A stretch of 64,000 nt of DNA, from the NCBI RefSeq assembly GCF_000241055.1, contig NZ_CM001398.1, forward strand, positions 831,755 to 895,754, read 5' to 3'. Positions within the stretch are counted from its first letter, which is position 1; every line of letters starts with the position of its first letter. The translations under genes and the position numbers were made by a program. The notes below the pieces were generated by a model. The model was not told the DNA's origin, made no database searches, and was given only the letters and a program-made list of their open reading frames with translations. This document shows, one piece after another, positions 42,481 through 51,772 of the stretch. Source of the DNA: Oenococcus kitaharae DSM 17330. GTDB taxonomy: Bacteria > Bacillota > Bacilli > Lactobacillales > Lactobacillaceae.

Positions 42481-44864
42481 ATACAAAAATTTTAACAACT
42501 TTAGAATTTGATGAGATTAAAAATCGACTCGATTCTTTTTTAGTAACAGCTAAGGGAAAGGAAAAACTCGCTCAGCTGCTGCCATCCGGAGATGCACAGC
42601 GAGTCAGTATTCTGTTAGGGCAGACTGACGATGCTTTGTTAATCGACCGTCGGCGTGGTGGATTGCCAATCAGGGCGACTAACGACCTCACAGAAATTTT
42701 CAAACGTATCAAGCTTAAAGCAGTGCTGGCTTCCAGTGAATTGGCTGACTTAAATGCTTCATTGCAATCCAGCCAAGCCGTGATTGATTTCTTTCAAACG
42801 ATTAAAGACGAAATCTGGTTTGACAATCTGCAGCAGATTTTGTTTCTCGTGAATCGTTTGACTGATTTTTCTCAATTGTCCCAAAGACTGGATCAAACGA
42901 TTGATGATCAAGGAAAAATGTTGGATACCGCATCGAAAAAGTTGGCGCATATTCGCAAAAACACTCAATTAACCGAAACAAATATTCGTGAACTGCTCTT
43001 AAAAATGACCAAGGGCAATGATGCCAAATATCTTTCAGAGAACGTGATAACGACAAGAGACGGTGTTTTGGTGCTGCCTGTTAAAGCTGAAAATAAAAAA
43101 CACTTTGGCGGTGTTGTCCATGACCAAAGTCAGTCGGGCCTGACTTTGTATATCGAACCTGAAGCAGCTGTTTCGCTAAATGACCATTTGCATGATTTGG
43201 AAATTGATGAACGGCGTGAAATTAATGCCATTCTGATCGATATTTCTCAGTCGCTTTTCCCGCTGTATGAACAATTGAAATTAAATAACGAGCTGATTGG
43301 CGAACTGGATTTGATTCAGGCAAAAGCACGGCTGGCCAATACAATGGACGCAATCAAGCCGCAAATTAATAGCGAAAAAGAGATTGATCTGCAAGCTGCG
43401 CGTCATCCTTTGCTGCCTAGTGATGCCGTGGCAAATGATATCAAATTAGGCCATGATTTTATTTCTCTGATTATCACAGGGCCTAATACCGGTGGTAAAA
43501 CAGTTCTGATGAAAACATTGGGCCTGTTGCAGCTGATGGCGCAATCCGGTATTTTCATCACGGCTGATAAGAATTCGTCAATTTATGTCTTTGATAATAT
43601 TTTTGCCGATATTGGGGATGAACAAAGCCTGGAACAATCCTTATCGACTTTCTCATCGCACATGATGAATATTAAGGAAATTATCGCTGATTCTGATACT
43701 GATTCCTTGGTCCTGCTGGATGAATTGGGGGCTGGAACGGATCCAAGCGAAGGTGCTGCCCTAGCCATGGCCATTGTCGAGAATTTATCCGAGCGGAAAA
43801 TTCTGAATCTGACGACGACTCATTACCCGGAATTAAAAGTTTTCGCCGATCAAAAGCCCTTTGCCGTCAATGCCAGCATGGAATTTGATTTGAAAACTTT
43901 GAGACCGACTTATCGTCTCTTGATTGGCATTCCGGGCCAGTCTAATGCGATTACGATTGCTCGCCGTTTAGGCGTTGATAAACGGGTATTGGAGCGGGCT
44001 GAAGCCTATGTCGATCCCAAAGATCAAGAATTGAATAATTTGATTCAGGGGCTGGTTTTTCAAAGACAGGATCTCGATCAGCAGCAAGAGGACTTGCAAA
44101 GACGCCTAGCTGATGTCAATAGCGAAAAAGAGAATCTGGATCGTCAAAGTAGTGAACTGGAACAATCCAAGGCTAAATTACTGCTGGACGCAAAAAATGA
44201 GGCGAATCACATTGTGGCTTCTACTCGCAGTGAATCCAAAAAATTACTGGACCAAATTCGCAGCGAGCGTTTAAAAGCCGGCCAAGGATCGGGAAAAAAT
44301 GAGCAGGAACTGAACCGGATCGTCAATCAGTTTGACAAGCTTAGGCAAAATGATTCCCTTGAAAAGAATAAGGTGCTGCAAAAAGCTAAGCGTGCCAAAC
44401 AGTTCCGTATCGGTGAGGATGTCATGGTAACTAGTTATCATCAGCCTGGCCGGATTACGGACAAGGTTTCCAATCATGAATGGCAGATTCAAATGGGTAT
44501 TTTGAAAATGACCGTCCACGAAAACGATTTGGAAAAACTACCGGAAAGCCAAGTAGAAAAAATAGCCAAAAGCAAGCCGGCCATGCACAATACGCGTGTC
44601 GTCAAAACGGCCTCACGCAATGTTTCCGGACATATTGATCTGCGCGGCGAGCGTTACGAACAAGCGATGATGGATTTGGATCATTATATTGACCAAGCCA
44701 TGCTGAATAATATCGACACAATTGAAATCATTCATGGCAAGGGCACCGGCGCATTAAGAGAAGGTGTCACTCAGATGCTGCGCTCAGACCGCCGCATCAA
44801 GCATTATGAATTTGCCAATGCAAACGGCGCTGGGGATGGTGCTACAATCGTTGAATTAAATTAA
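42477..44864 (+). CDS. mutS2: Endonuclease MutS2
   Basis: 795 residues. MutS-like core and ATPase with GPNTGGKTVLMKTLGLLQLMAQSG (Walker A, about 340), DIGDEQSLEQSLSTFSSHM and LLDELGAGTDPSEGAALA (Walker B), a coiled coil (about 520-640), and a C-terminal Smr nuclease domain with LRGERYEQAMMDLDHYI and HGKGTGALREGV. Family members suppress recombination or rescue collided ribosomes (RqcU). It ends the rnc-to-mutS2 run and overlaps the convergent flavodoxin stop by 4 nt. Confidence 0.96.
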   Translation: MNTKILTTLEFDEIKNRLDSFLVTAKGKEKLAQLLPSGDAQRVSILLGQTDDALLIDRRRGGLPIRATNDLTEIFKRIKLKAVLASSELADLNASLQSSQAVIDFFQTIKDEIWFDNLQQILFLVNRLTDFSQLSQRLDQTIDDQGKMLDTASKKLAHIRKNTQLTETNIRELLLKMTKGNDAKYLSENVITTRDGVLVLPVKAENKKHFGGVVHDQSQSGLTLYIEPEAAVSLNDHLHDLEIDERREINAILIDISQSLFPLYEQLKLNNELIGELDLIQAKARLANTMDAIKPQINSEKEIDLQAARHPLLPSDAVANDIKLGHDFISLIITGPNTGGKTVLMKTLGLLQLMAQSGIFITADKNSSIYVFDNIFADIGDEQSLEQSLSTFSSHMMNIKEIIADSDTDSLVLLDELGAGTDPSEGAALAMAIVENLSERKILNLTTTHYPELKVFADQKPFAVNASMEFDLKTLRPTYRLLIGIPGQSNAITIARRLGVDKRVLERAEAYVDPKDQELNNLIQGLVFQRQDLDQQQEDLQRRLADVNSEKENLDRQSSELEQSKAKLLLDAKNEANHIVASTRSESKKLLDQIRSERLKAGQGSGKNEQELNRIVNQFDKLRQNDSLEKNKVLQKAKRAKQFRIGEDVMVTSYHQPGRITDKVSNHEWQIQMGILKMTVHENDLEKLPESQVEKIAKSKPAMHNTRVVKTASRNVSGHIDLRGERYEQAMMDLDHYIDQAMLNNIDTIEIIHGKGTGALREGVTQMLRSDRRIKHYEFANANGAGDGATIVELN

Positions 44865-45304
44865 TTTTTGGCGGCCAGTAGTTCGCTGACAAATTTATGA
44901 ATCGTTGGCAAATCATCATCGTCAATTGCCAACTGGATTTTCACCGGTGCTGTCGCGAGATTAGCGCCGGCTTTTTTGACTTGATCGGCAAACTTTTCGA
45001 CCGCTTTGCCGTAGTCTTTGCCATAAAATTTATCCCCGGATCCGATGACACCGCAGACCTTGTTTGACCAGTCTGCTGTATTTAAATCGTCAAAAAAGTC
45101 CATTGATTCATCGGGCACGGTGCCTTTATCGTAAGTATAGGGAACGATAACAACGATATCCGACTTGTTTAAGTCGGAAAGCTCAGTCTCCTCAAATTCA
45201 TGAATATCGGCCTCATAACCTTGTTTGAAAAATTCATCGTCCAAGGCTGTGACGATGGTTTCACTATTTCCTGTAATCGTTGTGTAAATGATATCTATCT
45301 GCAT
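44861..45304 (-). CDS. Flavodoxin
   Basis: 147-residue FMN electron carrier. The phosphate-binding loop is TTITGNSETIV (a T/SxTGxT-type motif), with PYTYDKGTVPDE and GVIGSGDKFYGKDYGKAV following, the latter around the isoalloxazine. TAAAAT ends 7 nt before the ATG without a ribosome site, so the mRNA may be leaderless. A palindromic cre (45341-45355) lies between this promoter and that of the divergent ncRNA, suggesting CcpA control. Confidence 0.9.
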   Translation of the reverse strand: MQIDIIYTTITGNSETIVTALDDEFFKQGYEADIHEFEETELSDLNKSDIVVIVPYTYDKGTVPDESMDFFDDLNTADWSNKVCGVIGSGDKFYGKDYGKAVEKFADQVKKAGANLATAPVKIQLAIDDDDLPTIHKFVSELLAAKN

Positions 45305-45340
45305 AGTTTCAATTTTAACGAAGAGCAGTCGATTTTAAAA

Positions 45341-45355
45341 ATTGCAAGCGCTTAC
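45341..45355. promoter_or_regulatory. Catabolite-responsive element (cre)
   Basis: ATTGCAAGCGCTTACA region; TTGCAAGCGCTTACA fits the cre consensus WTGNAANCGNWWNCA at every fixed position. It overlaps the -35 (TTGCAA, 45342-45347) of the rightward ncRNA promoter and lies upstream of the leftward flavodoxin -10. Confidence 0.75.
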
Positions 45356-45370
45356 AAAATATGTTATATT
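45342..45370 (+). promoter_or_regulatory. Promoter of the candidate ncRNA
   Basis: TTGCAA (45342-45347), 17 bp, TATATT (45365-45370); predicted start near 45377, just at the first helix of the RNA. Confidence 0.7.
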
Positions 45371-45376
45371 AACAAC

Positions 45377-45564
45377 AGGCAATGAGTTGGTGCATCAACT
45401 GATAACTGATGCGATCCTAGTAGCCGGCAATCTGATAACTTGACTATTTCGAAATACTGTTTTTCGACCAAATGATACCTGGATGATTGCAAGGCTGTTA
45501 AGCATGATAGAGCTCATTGCAAAATCTATCTATAAAATAGTGCCTGCCTTCGGGCAGGTTTTTA
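45377..45564 (+). ncRNA. Candidate structured small RNA (about 188 nt), unassigned
   Basis: An independent transcription unit between flavodoxin and the thrS T-box, with its own promoter and terminator (CCTGCC TTCG GGCAGG then Ts, 45543-45564). The ends pair: GCAATGAG (45379-45386) with CTCATTGC (45513-45520). Inside are a hairpin GCATCA/TGATGC (45392-45412) and a long-range helix AGCC-G-GCAATC (45422-45432) with GATTGC-AA-GGCT (45485-45496). No ORF with a ribosome site is present. Size and a closed-end fold recall 6S RNA, but I cannot match it to a known family. Confidence 0.6.
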
Positions 45565-45581
45565 TTTGCGCAATTAAGGGC

Positions 45582-45609
45582 TTGCAAAGGTGTCATTCCG
45601 GGTTATACT
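45582..45609 (+). promoter_or_regulatory. Promoter of thrS
   Basis: TTGCAA (45582-45587), 16 bp, TATACT (45604-45609), directly after the ncRNA terminator. Confidence 0.7.
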
Positions 45610-45615
45610 TATAGA

Positions 45616-45815
45616 CATCGAGACCAGAAGCCGCAGTTGTTTGTTACAGAAAATCGGGATTGATGAAAGCCGATACAGATCAACGCGAAACTGACTAGCT
45701 CTAATAAATCACAAATAAAAGACCAAAGAGGTCGCCGTTGTCATGGCGATGAAGTTGGGTGGTACCGCGTTGAAAGACGTCCCTCACTAGTTTTAGCGAA
45801 GGGCGTTTTTATTTT
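45616..45815 (+). promoter_or_regulatory. T-box riboswitch of thrS
   Basis: The conserved T-box GGGTGGTACCGCG (45757-45769) is followed by a terminator made of GACGTCCCT...AGGGCGT with a long T run (45776-45812), just before thrS. Uncharged tRNA-Thr would stabilise the antiterminator. A Thr codon ACT at 45690-45692 in the sequence GCGAAACTGAC is a candidate specifier, not certain. Confidence 0.92.
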
Positions 45816-45825
45816 TTGAGGAATT

Positions 45826-47814
45826 ATGGCAGATTTTAAATTAACGATGCCCGATGGCAGCATTAAAGACATCAATCAAGAAACAACTCCAATGCAGATT
45901 GCTCAGGCAATCAGCCCGTCACTGGCCAAAAAATCAGTAGCAGCTCGAGTGGATAAGCACTATGTCGGCATGAACGAAGCAATTCGCTTTAGCGGTCAAT
46001 TTAAATTAGTCACAAAAGACGAAGACGAGGCTTTGGACATTTTGCGGCACTCAACCGCGCACTTGCTGGCTCAAGCTTTGCGCCATCTGCACCCGAAGAT
46101 CCATCTAGGTGTCGGCCCATCGATTTCAAACGGCTTTTATTACGATACAGATGATTCTGGTGAATCAGACAAACAAGTTGCGGCAGACGAATTCCCGGCT
46201 ATCGAAGCTGAGATGGCTAAAATTGTCAAAGCAGATTTGCCGATTAATAATCGTCCCGTTTCACGTCAAGAAGCTTTGCAAATTTTTGCTGATGACCCAT
46301 ACAAGGTAGAGCTGATTAATGATCTTCCTGAAGACGAAGAAATTACAATTGCTGTTCAAGGCGATTATACAGATCTTGACCGTGGTGGTTTGGTGCCGTC
46401 GACAGGCTGTATCAAACATTTTGCACTGTCTTCAGTGGCCGGCGCTTATTGGCGCGGCAAATCGGATAACCCAATGATGCAGCGTATTTACGGTTTGTCT
46501 GAATGGACGGCTGAAGATCTGCAGGCTCAACAGACAGCTATTACAGAGCGCAAAGAGCGCGATCACCGGACGATCGGCCGGCAAATGGAGCTGTTTTTCA
46601 CGAACCAGGAAATTGGTGCCGGTTTGCCTGTCTGGCTGCCAAATGGTGCTGCGATTCGTCGTACGATTGAGGACTATGTGGCTGAAAAAGAGCGTGAGAA
46701 TGGTTATCTGCATGTTTACACGCCGGTTGTTTCCAACCTTGATCTCTACAAGCGTTCTGGACACTGGGATCATTATCGTGATGACATGTTCCCGCCGATG
46801 AAAGCCGATGATGGCGAGGAGTTGGAGCTGCGTCCGATGAACTGCCCATCGCATATCGAAGTCTTCGAACATGAACCGCGTTCATACCGCGACCTGCCTT
46901 ACCGCATTGCTGAATTCGGCCAGATGCACCGTTGGGAGAAATCTGGTGCCTTGACTGGCCTGTCGCGTGTTCGTGAAATGACGCTCAACGATGGCCACAC
47001 GGTTGTCGCACCTGAACAAGTTGAATCTGAATTCAAGGAAATTCTGCGTTTGATCCGTGAAGTTTATGCTGATTTTGGTTTCACAGACAAAGATTATCGT
47101 TTCCGCCTTTCATACCGCGATCCGAAGAATACGAAGAAATATTATGACGATGACGCCATGTGGGAGCATGCACAAGCCGCTTTGAAACGCGCGATGGACG
47201 ACATGCACTTGGATTATTTTGAAGCCGAAGGCGAAGCTGCTTTCTACGGGCCAAAGCTTGATATTCAGTTCCGTACAGCTCTGGGCAACGAAGAAACCAT
47301 GTCAACGATCCAATTGGACTTCTTATTGCCAGAACGCTTTGACATGAAATATACGGGTGAAGACGGACAAGACCATCGTCCAGTTCTGATTCACCGTGGC
47401 GTTGTCGGTACGATGGAACGTTTTGTGGCTTTCTTAATTGAAAAATACAAGGGTCAATTCCCGACTTGGCTGGCACCTGTACAGGCTGTGATTATTCCAG
47501 TTAATTACGGTGCTCACGGCGATTACGCGCAAAGTATTTACAGCCGCTTGATGAAAGACGGCCGCCGGATTAAGTTTGACAAGCGTGATGAAAAACTGGG
47601 ATATTTGATTCGTGACGCGCAAGTCAGTCTGAAAACACCTTATATCCTTGTTGTTGGGGACCAGGAAGTGCAGAATGGGACGGTCACAGTTAGATTACGC
47701 GGCAGCGATAAGACACAAGAAATGTCTGTCGACGAGTTCGAAAAGCTGATTAATAGCGATGTGGCTAATTACTCAAAGGGTAGCGAAAAAGTGCAGGAGA
47801 TGTTAAGTAAATGA
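45826..47814 (+). CDS. thrS: Threonyl-tRNA synthetase
   Basis: 662-residue class II synthetase. N-terminal TGS domain (about 1-62), editing domain with [17 protein letters not shown] (HxxxH), catalytic core with zinc-binding MNCPSH and [26 protein letters not shown] (motif 2), [18 protein letters not shown] (motif 3) and anticodon-binding C-terminus (about 565-650). GAGG ribosome site. Controlled by the upstream T-box. pepC starts in its stop codon (ATGA overlap). Confidence 0.98.
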   Translation: MADFKLTMPDGSIKDINQETTPMQIAQAISPSLAKKSVAARVDKHYVGMNEAIRFSGQFKLVTKDEDEALDILRHSTAHLLAQALRHLHPKIHLGVGPSISNGFYYDTDDSGESDKQVAADEFPAIEAEMAKIVKADLPINNRPVSRQEALQIFADDPYKVELINDLPEDEEITIAVQGDYTDLDRGGLVPSTGCIKHFALSSVAGAYWRGKSDNPMMQRIYGLSEWTAEDLQAQQTAITERKERDHRTIGRQMELFFTNQEIGAGLPVWLPNGAAIRRTIEDYVAEKERENGYLHVYTPVVSNLDLYKRSGHWDHYRDDMFPPMKADDGEELELRPMNCPSHIEVFEHEPRSYRDLPYRIAEFGQMHRWEKSGALTGLSRVREMTLNDGHTVVAPEQVESEFKEILRLIREVYADFGFTDKDYRFRLSYRDPKNTKKYYDDDAMWEHAQAALKRAMDDMHLDYFEAEGEAAFYGPKLDIQFRTALGNEETMSTIQLDFLLPERFDMKYTGEDGQDHRPVLIHRGVVGTMERFVAFLIEKYKGQFPTWLAPVQAVIIPVNYGAHGDYAQSIYSRLMKDGRRIKFDKRDEKLGYLIRDAQVSLKTPYILVVGDQEVQNGTVTVRLRGSDKTQEMSVDEFEKLINSDVANYSKGSEKVQEMLSK

Positions 47815-49151
47815 CAGAAATTTCATTGGAGCAGATCAAAGATTTCGACAAAGGTTTGAAAAGTTTTCCAGCCGCTAATGCGATTCATCGTGCCATCAGC
47901 AGCAACGGTATCAATAAAGCGACTTTAGACCCTAAAGCGGCGATTCAGTCCCAGCCGGTTTTTTCAGTCGAGGTTAAGACAGGAAAAGTTGCCAATCAGA
48001 TGGCCTCAGGCCGCTGCTGGATGTTTGCGGCTTTGAACACGATGCGGCATCATACAGCTGATTTATTCAATATTTCAGACAAATTTGAATTGTCGCAGAG
48101 TTACACTTTTTTCTGGGACAAATTTGAAAAAGCGAATTATTTTTACAATAATGTTGTGAAAACAGCTGATTTACCGCTTGATGACCGCAAAGTTTCCTAT
48201 TTGATGGCAACGCCTCAGCAGGATGGCGGCCAGTGGGATATGATTTGTGCCATTATTGAAAAATACGGCCTTGTGCCACAGAGTGTTTTTCCTGAAAGCT
48301 ATGATTCCAGCCACTCATTTCCTCTGAACCGGCTTTTTAATCGTAAATTGCGCAAAGATGCTGTCGAATTGCGTTCCTTGGCTGCACAGAAGTCTAATCA
48401 AGCTGAAATTGATGAGAAAATCAAAGAATTCAATTCAGATAACTATCGTTTGCTGAGTTTGGTTTTTGGCGATCCGGCTGATGTTGCTCACTTTGACTTC
48501 GAGTATCGTGACGAAGATAAGAATTATCATCTAGAAAAAGGTTTGACACCAAAGAGCTTTTTTGAGAAGTTTGTGAATCAGAACTTAGAAGACTACGTCT
48601 CGATCATTAATGCGCCGACGGCCGACAAGCCATACAACAAGACCTATACGATTGAAAATCTTGGCAATGTTGTTGGCGGCCGTGAGGTCAAACATTTAAA
48701 TGTTGAGCTGGATACTTTCAAGCAATTGGCTGTTTCTCAATTGAAGGATGGCCAGTCTGTCTGGTTTGGTGTCGATATGGGTCCTCAGGTGGATCGCGAT
48801 TCTGGCATCATGGATTTGGATAACTTTGCTCAAGAAGATGCCTTGGGGATTGATTTAGGACTTTCTAAGGCTGAGCAGTTAGATTACGGTGATTCTTTGA
48901 TGACCCACGCCATGGTTTTAACTGGTGTTGATTTGGATGAGAATGGCAAGCCTTTGCGCTGGAAGGTGGAAAATTCCTGGGGCGAAAAAGCCGGGAAAAA
49001 CGGCTACTTTGTCATGTCTGACGCCTGGATGAGCTTGTATGCCTATCAAGTTGTTGTCAATAAAAAATACTTGTCGCCAGAGCTTGTTCAAGCTCAAAGT
49101 GCCTCACCGAAAATTCTCGATCCGTGGGATCCAATGGGTGCGCTGGCTTAA
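47811..49151 (+). CDS. pepC: C1B cysteine aminopeptidase PepC
   Basis: 446-residue bleomycin hydrolase-like peptidase, a cytoplasmic hexamer that removes N-terminal residues from imported peptides. Catalytic Cys in [12 protein letters not shown] (about 68), His in [11 protein letters not shown] (about 365) and Asn in [13 protein letters not shown] (about 385) are all kept. It is unusual and perhaps useful that it is translationally coupled to thrS, putting it under T-box control; a peptidase could then help supply threonine. A terminator follows. Confidence 0.96.
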   Translation: MTEISLEQIKDFDKGLKSFPAANAIHRAISSNGINKATLDPKAAIQSQPVFSVEVKTGKVANQMASGRCWMFAALNTMRHHTADLFNISDKFELSQSYTFFWDKFEKANYFYNNVVKTADLPLDDRKVSYLMATPQQDGGQWDMICAIIEKYGLVPQSVFPESYDSSHSFPLNRLFNRKLRKDAVELRSLAAQKSNQAEIDEKIKEFNSDNYRLLSLVFGDPADVAHFDFEYRDEDKNYHLEKGLTPKSFFEKFVNQNLEDYVSIINAPTADKPYNKTYTIENLGNVVGGREVKHLNVELDTFKQLAVSQLKDGQSVWFGVDMGPQVDRDSGIMDLDNFAQEDALGIDLGLSKAEQLDYGDSLMTHAMVLTGVDLDENGKPLRWKVENSWGEKAGKNGYFVMSDAWMSLYAYQVVVNKKYLSPELVQAQSASPKILDPWDPMGALA

Positions 49152-49163
49152 GTAGATTCTTCT

Positions 49164-49191
49164 AAAACCGCACCGTTGTGCGGTTTTTTTA
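49164..49191 (+). terminator. Terminator of thrS-pepC
   Basis: AAAACCGCAC / GTGCGGTTTT stem with CGTT loop and T7. Confidence 0.93.
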
Positions 49192-49400
49192 TTTGCTAGA
49201 ATTTTATGGTTTGCAGTCTTGCCGCCCTTGGCGTTAGAATAATCTCATGCCTGATGCTAAATGGGCGACTATCCAAAAGTAAGATGGCTGATATTTTTAA
49301 TATTCAGTCAAAGTTTTTATCAAAAATGAACCAAAGTAGATCTTTGAAAGATTGCTTTTTTGATAGATTCATCATGAAAAATATAAATGGAGGAAACGAT

Positions 49401-50588
49401 TTGGTACTTGAAAAAACATTATATCGTGAGCTGTTCAATCACGCTTTTGCTAAAAGCATCAAAGTGAATTATTGGGATGATACGACAGAGTCATATGGAG
49501 AAGGTGATCCGCTTGCAACGATATCTATCCATAAACCTATTCCGATTTCCGATCTCACGAGTCAACCGACACTGACCTTAGCTGAAGCTTACATGAGTAA
49601 GCAGATTGAGGTTTCTGGATCGGTTCAGGAATTGATTGCGGCTGCTTACCAGGCCCACGGCAGTTTTTTGACCAGTGCAAAATTTGCTAAGTTTTTGCCA
49701 AAAATGTCTCATTCAAGAAAAGCCAGCAAAAGCGAAATTCAAAGTCACTACGATATTGGCAATGATTTTTATGCTAAATGGTTGGATCCGACCATGACCT
49801 ATTCCTGTGCCTACTTTAAATCCGACAGCGATTCATTGGAAGAGGCACAGTTGAATAAAGTTCATCATGTTTTAAATAAATTGGACGCTCAGCCGGGCCG
49901 TCGCTTAGTTGATATTGGCAGTGGCTGGGGCACGTTGATTATGATTGCGGCCAAGGAATATGGTTTAAAAACACTTGGCGTGACCCTTAGTCAGGAACAA
50001 TACGACTATACACAGGCTCAGATTAAAAAAGAAGGTCTGGAGAGTCAGGTTGAAGTACGATTGATGGATTACCGTGATCTGAAAGGCGAGAAATTTGATT
50101 ACGTGACCTCGATTGGCATGTTTGAGCACGTGGGTAAAGAGAATTTAGCTGAGTATTTGCAGGTTGTCAAAGATATCTTAGTGGATAACGGTGTTGCCTT
50201 GATTCACGGGATTACCGGTCAGCATAAAGGTGTGGGTGTCGATCCCTTCTTGAATAAGTACATTTTCCCAGGCGGATACATCCCTAACGTCGAAGAAATG
50301 CTGGGCCATGCGATGGACGCTGGTTTACAGTTGGACGACCTTGAACCATTACGGCGCCATTATCAAAAGACTTTGGAAATTTGGCATGCTAATTTTAAAA
50401 AAGTCTACGATCAGGTCATTGATTCCTATGGTGAGCCCTTCGCTCGCATGTGGGATCTGTATTTGCAGGGGGCTGCTGGCTCTTTTGAAGGCGGTAATAT
50501 TGACGTGATGCAGTTCTTGATTTCAAATGGCGCTAGTTCGACCGGCTTGCCGATGACACGCAAGTATATTTACGCAAAAGAAGATTGA
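49401..50588 (+). CDS. cfa: Cyclopropane-fatty-acyl-phospholipid synthase
   Basis: 395 residues; uses S-adenosylmethionine to cyclopropanate unsaturated acyl chains of membrane lipids, important for acid and ethanol tolerance. SAM-binding VDIGSGWGTLIMIA (about 168), SHYDIGNDFYAKWLDPTMTYSCAYF, SIGMFEHVGKENL and FLNKYIFPGGYIP are typical. Start TTG 49401 (MVLEKTLYRELF) is chosen because GGAGG sits 7 nt upstream; the frame is open back to 49206 but that part does not look coding. TTGCAG-N18-TAGAAT near 49213-49242 would give a long 5' leader of about 150 nt. Confidence 0.94.
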   Translation: MVLEKTLYRELFNHAFAKSIKVNYWDDTTESYGEGDPLATISIHKPIPISDLTSQPTLTLAEAYMSKQIEVSGSVQELIAAAYQAHGSFLTSAKFAKFLPKMSHSRKASKSEIQSHYDIGNDFYAKWLDPTMTYSCAYFKSDSDSLEEAQLNKVHHVLNKLDAQPGRRLVDIGSGWGTLIMIAAKEYGLKTLGVTLSQEQYDYTQAQIKKEGLESQVEVRLMDYRDLKGEKFDYVTSIGMFEHVGKENLAEYLQVVKDILVDNGVALIHGITGQHKGVGVDPFLNKYIFPGGYIPNVEEMLGHAMDAGLQLDDLEPLRRHYQKTLEIWHANFKKVYDQVIDSYGEPFARMWDLYLQGAAGSFEGGNIDVMQFLISNGASSTGLPMTRKYIYAKED

Positions 50589-50592
50589 TTTG

Positions 50593-50621
50593 GTAAACAC
50601 TCTGGGAAGAGTGTTTTTATT
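50593..50621 (+). terminator. Terminator of cfa
   Basis: AAACACTCT / AGAGTGTTT stem with GGGA loop and T run. Confidence 0.9.
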
Positions 50622-50630
50622 TGCTCAATT

Positions 50631-50692
50631 TTCACAAGTTGGTTAATAAATTATATAATGAACGTGGAACCTGAATTGTTAGCGCTTACATA
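50631..50692 (+). promoter_or_regulatory. Promoter with downstream cre-like site
   Basis: TTCACA (50631-50636), 17 bp, TATAAT (50654-50659). A cre-like TTGTTAGCGCTTACA (about 50677-50691, one mismatch to consensus) lies downstream of the start site, a roadblock position for CcpA. Confidence 0.65.
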
Positions 50693-50748
50693 AGAAGAAG
50701 TGCCTACGTGTCGGGTAATTATTATTAAACGGTATCTCGGAGGTCCAC

Positions 50749-51282
50749 ATGAACTTTATTCGTGACCATACAATGTATGCCGCCATTTTTGGATTTTTTG
50801 CTTTTGTCTGGTTTGGCTGGGCACAGGAAAATCCTCGCCCGGAATGGCGTTGGTGGCTGGCTATTTTGTCAGTTGTGGCTTTAGGAATTGCGATATGGGG
50901 TGGTATTTTAAGCGTGTACCATTGGCATGATGCTTCGGCTTTAAGTGAAGGAAAAAATTTTGTTTGGTATCTGATTTTTTTCTATGCGGAACTGTTGTTT
51001 GCAGTCGTTGGTGTCATACTGCTGGTGTATTTGAAGCAAATGAGTTGGACCGTGGTTTGGGTCAGTGCGGTTGTAGCGATTCATTTTATTGCTTTGGCTT
51101 TTGTTTTTCAGGATTCAGGATTATTTATTCTGACGGCGGCGATGCTGTTGGTAACGCTGCTGGCTCATCCTATTGCGACCTATTTTCAGGTTGCTAATAG
51201 CGCAATAACGGGTATTGGAAACGGTATTCTGCTGGTTATCTTTGCTGTAAGAGGGCTGATTTTGTTTTTCCGGGCCGGCTGA
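50749..51282 (+). CDS. Six-helix integral membrane protein, unknown function
   Basis: 177 residues, mostly hydrophobic, with about five or six transmembrane segments (for example FIRDHTMYAAIFGFFAFVWFGWA and LLFAVVGVILLVYL). The N-terminal AQENPRPEWRWWLAI segment resembles a family of small uncharacterised membrane proteins in lactobacilli. I cannot assign a substrate. CGGAGG lies 6 nt before the ATG. The long leader carries a cre-like site, so expression may respond to sugar. It appears to be the last chromosomal-type gene before the accessory region. Confidence 0.65.
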   Translation: MNFIRDHTMYAAIFGFFAFVWFGWAQENPRPEWRWWLAILSVVALGIAIWGGILSVYHWHDASALSEGKNFVWYLIFFYAELLFAVVGVILLVYLKQMSWTVVWVSAVVAIHFIALAFVFQDSGLFILTAAMLLVTLLAHPIATYFQVANSAITGIGNGILLVIFAVRGLILFFRAG

Positions 51283-51772
51283 TAAGTCAACAAAAAAGCG
51301 TTCTAGACGAACGCTCTTAATGTTTGATATAGCTCCAATGGGAATATTAAAACGCTTATATACCAACGTTTTCAAAGATTATGTGCAGAAAGTGTGCAGA
51401 TTCAGATACAAAAACCGGTCAATGTTGCCTTTGTTCTTCAAGAACCCACCAAGCCCCCTGTGGATATTTAGTCGAAGTACGACATTCTTGCAAATAGGCT
51501 GCAGCAGTTTGCTGCTCGCCCCAGGCATCATAGCCCATCATAAAATTGGAATGAGTTCGGTTGATAGTGCTTTTCTTAGTTTTTGCAATAGAACATTTTC
51601 CTCTTGATACTAGATTATTTAATAAAAAAATTCCCAGATTAATCTGATTATATACACCTATGAGGCAGATTAGACTTATCAATGTAGATCTAATCAGTTA
51701 TTTTATCTTTTAACAATTCTTTGTGCTTTAATAGAACTAATTAACAGAGGTAAGTTAGGTGAGAGGGTGACG
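51283..51772. other. Boundary region with att-like motifs and a remnant ORF
   Basis: It holds a hairpin AGCGTTC/GAACGCT (51297-51315) with the T run on the minus strand, then a 24-bp imperfect palindrome starting AAAACG and ending CGTTTT (51349-51372) and a tandem TGTGCAGA (51382, 51393). A minus-strand ORF (51419-51682, 87 codons) ends ...YPQGAWWVLEEQRQH; its C-terminal 40 residues look coding-like but I cannot name them. The left direct repeat of the TOMM cluster starts at 51647. Confidence 0.45.
51647..51715 (+). repeat. Left imperfect direct repeat flanking the TOMM cluster
   Basis: Matches the block at 57895-57973: both contain ATTAT.TA, then (T)ATA/GAGGCAGATTAG, CTT.TCAAT, CTAATCAGTTA and TTTTAACA. 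The right copy has a short tandem of AATCAGTTA. Confidence 0.65.

Noticed and set aside
45377..45564. Calling the ncRNA 6S RNA, SRP RNA or a riboswitch
   Set aside because: Size and closed ends suit 6S RNA, but I could not match conserved positions; the SRP tetraloop motif is absent and no gene follows its terminator directly.
49206..49400. N-terminal extension of cfa back to an in-frame start at 49206
   Set aside because: The residues are not like the family, and GGAGG lies 7 nt before TTG 49401, where homologous sequence begins.
50964..51197. Cys-containing ORF (ending GYYCDLFSGC) as a second peptide precursor
   Set aside because: It is an out-of-frame reading of the six-helix membrane protein, with no ribosome site and no leader motif.
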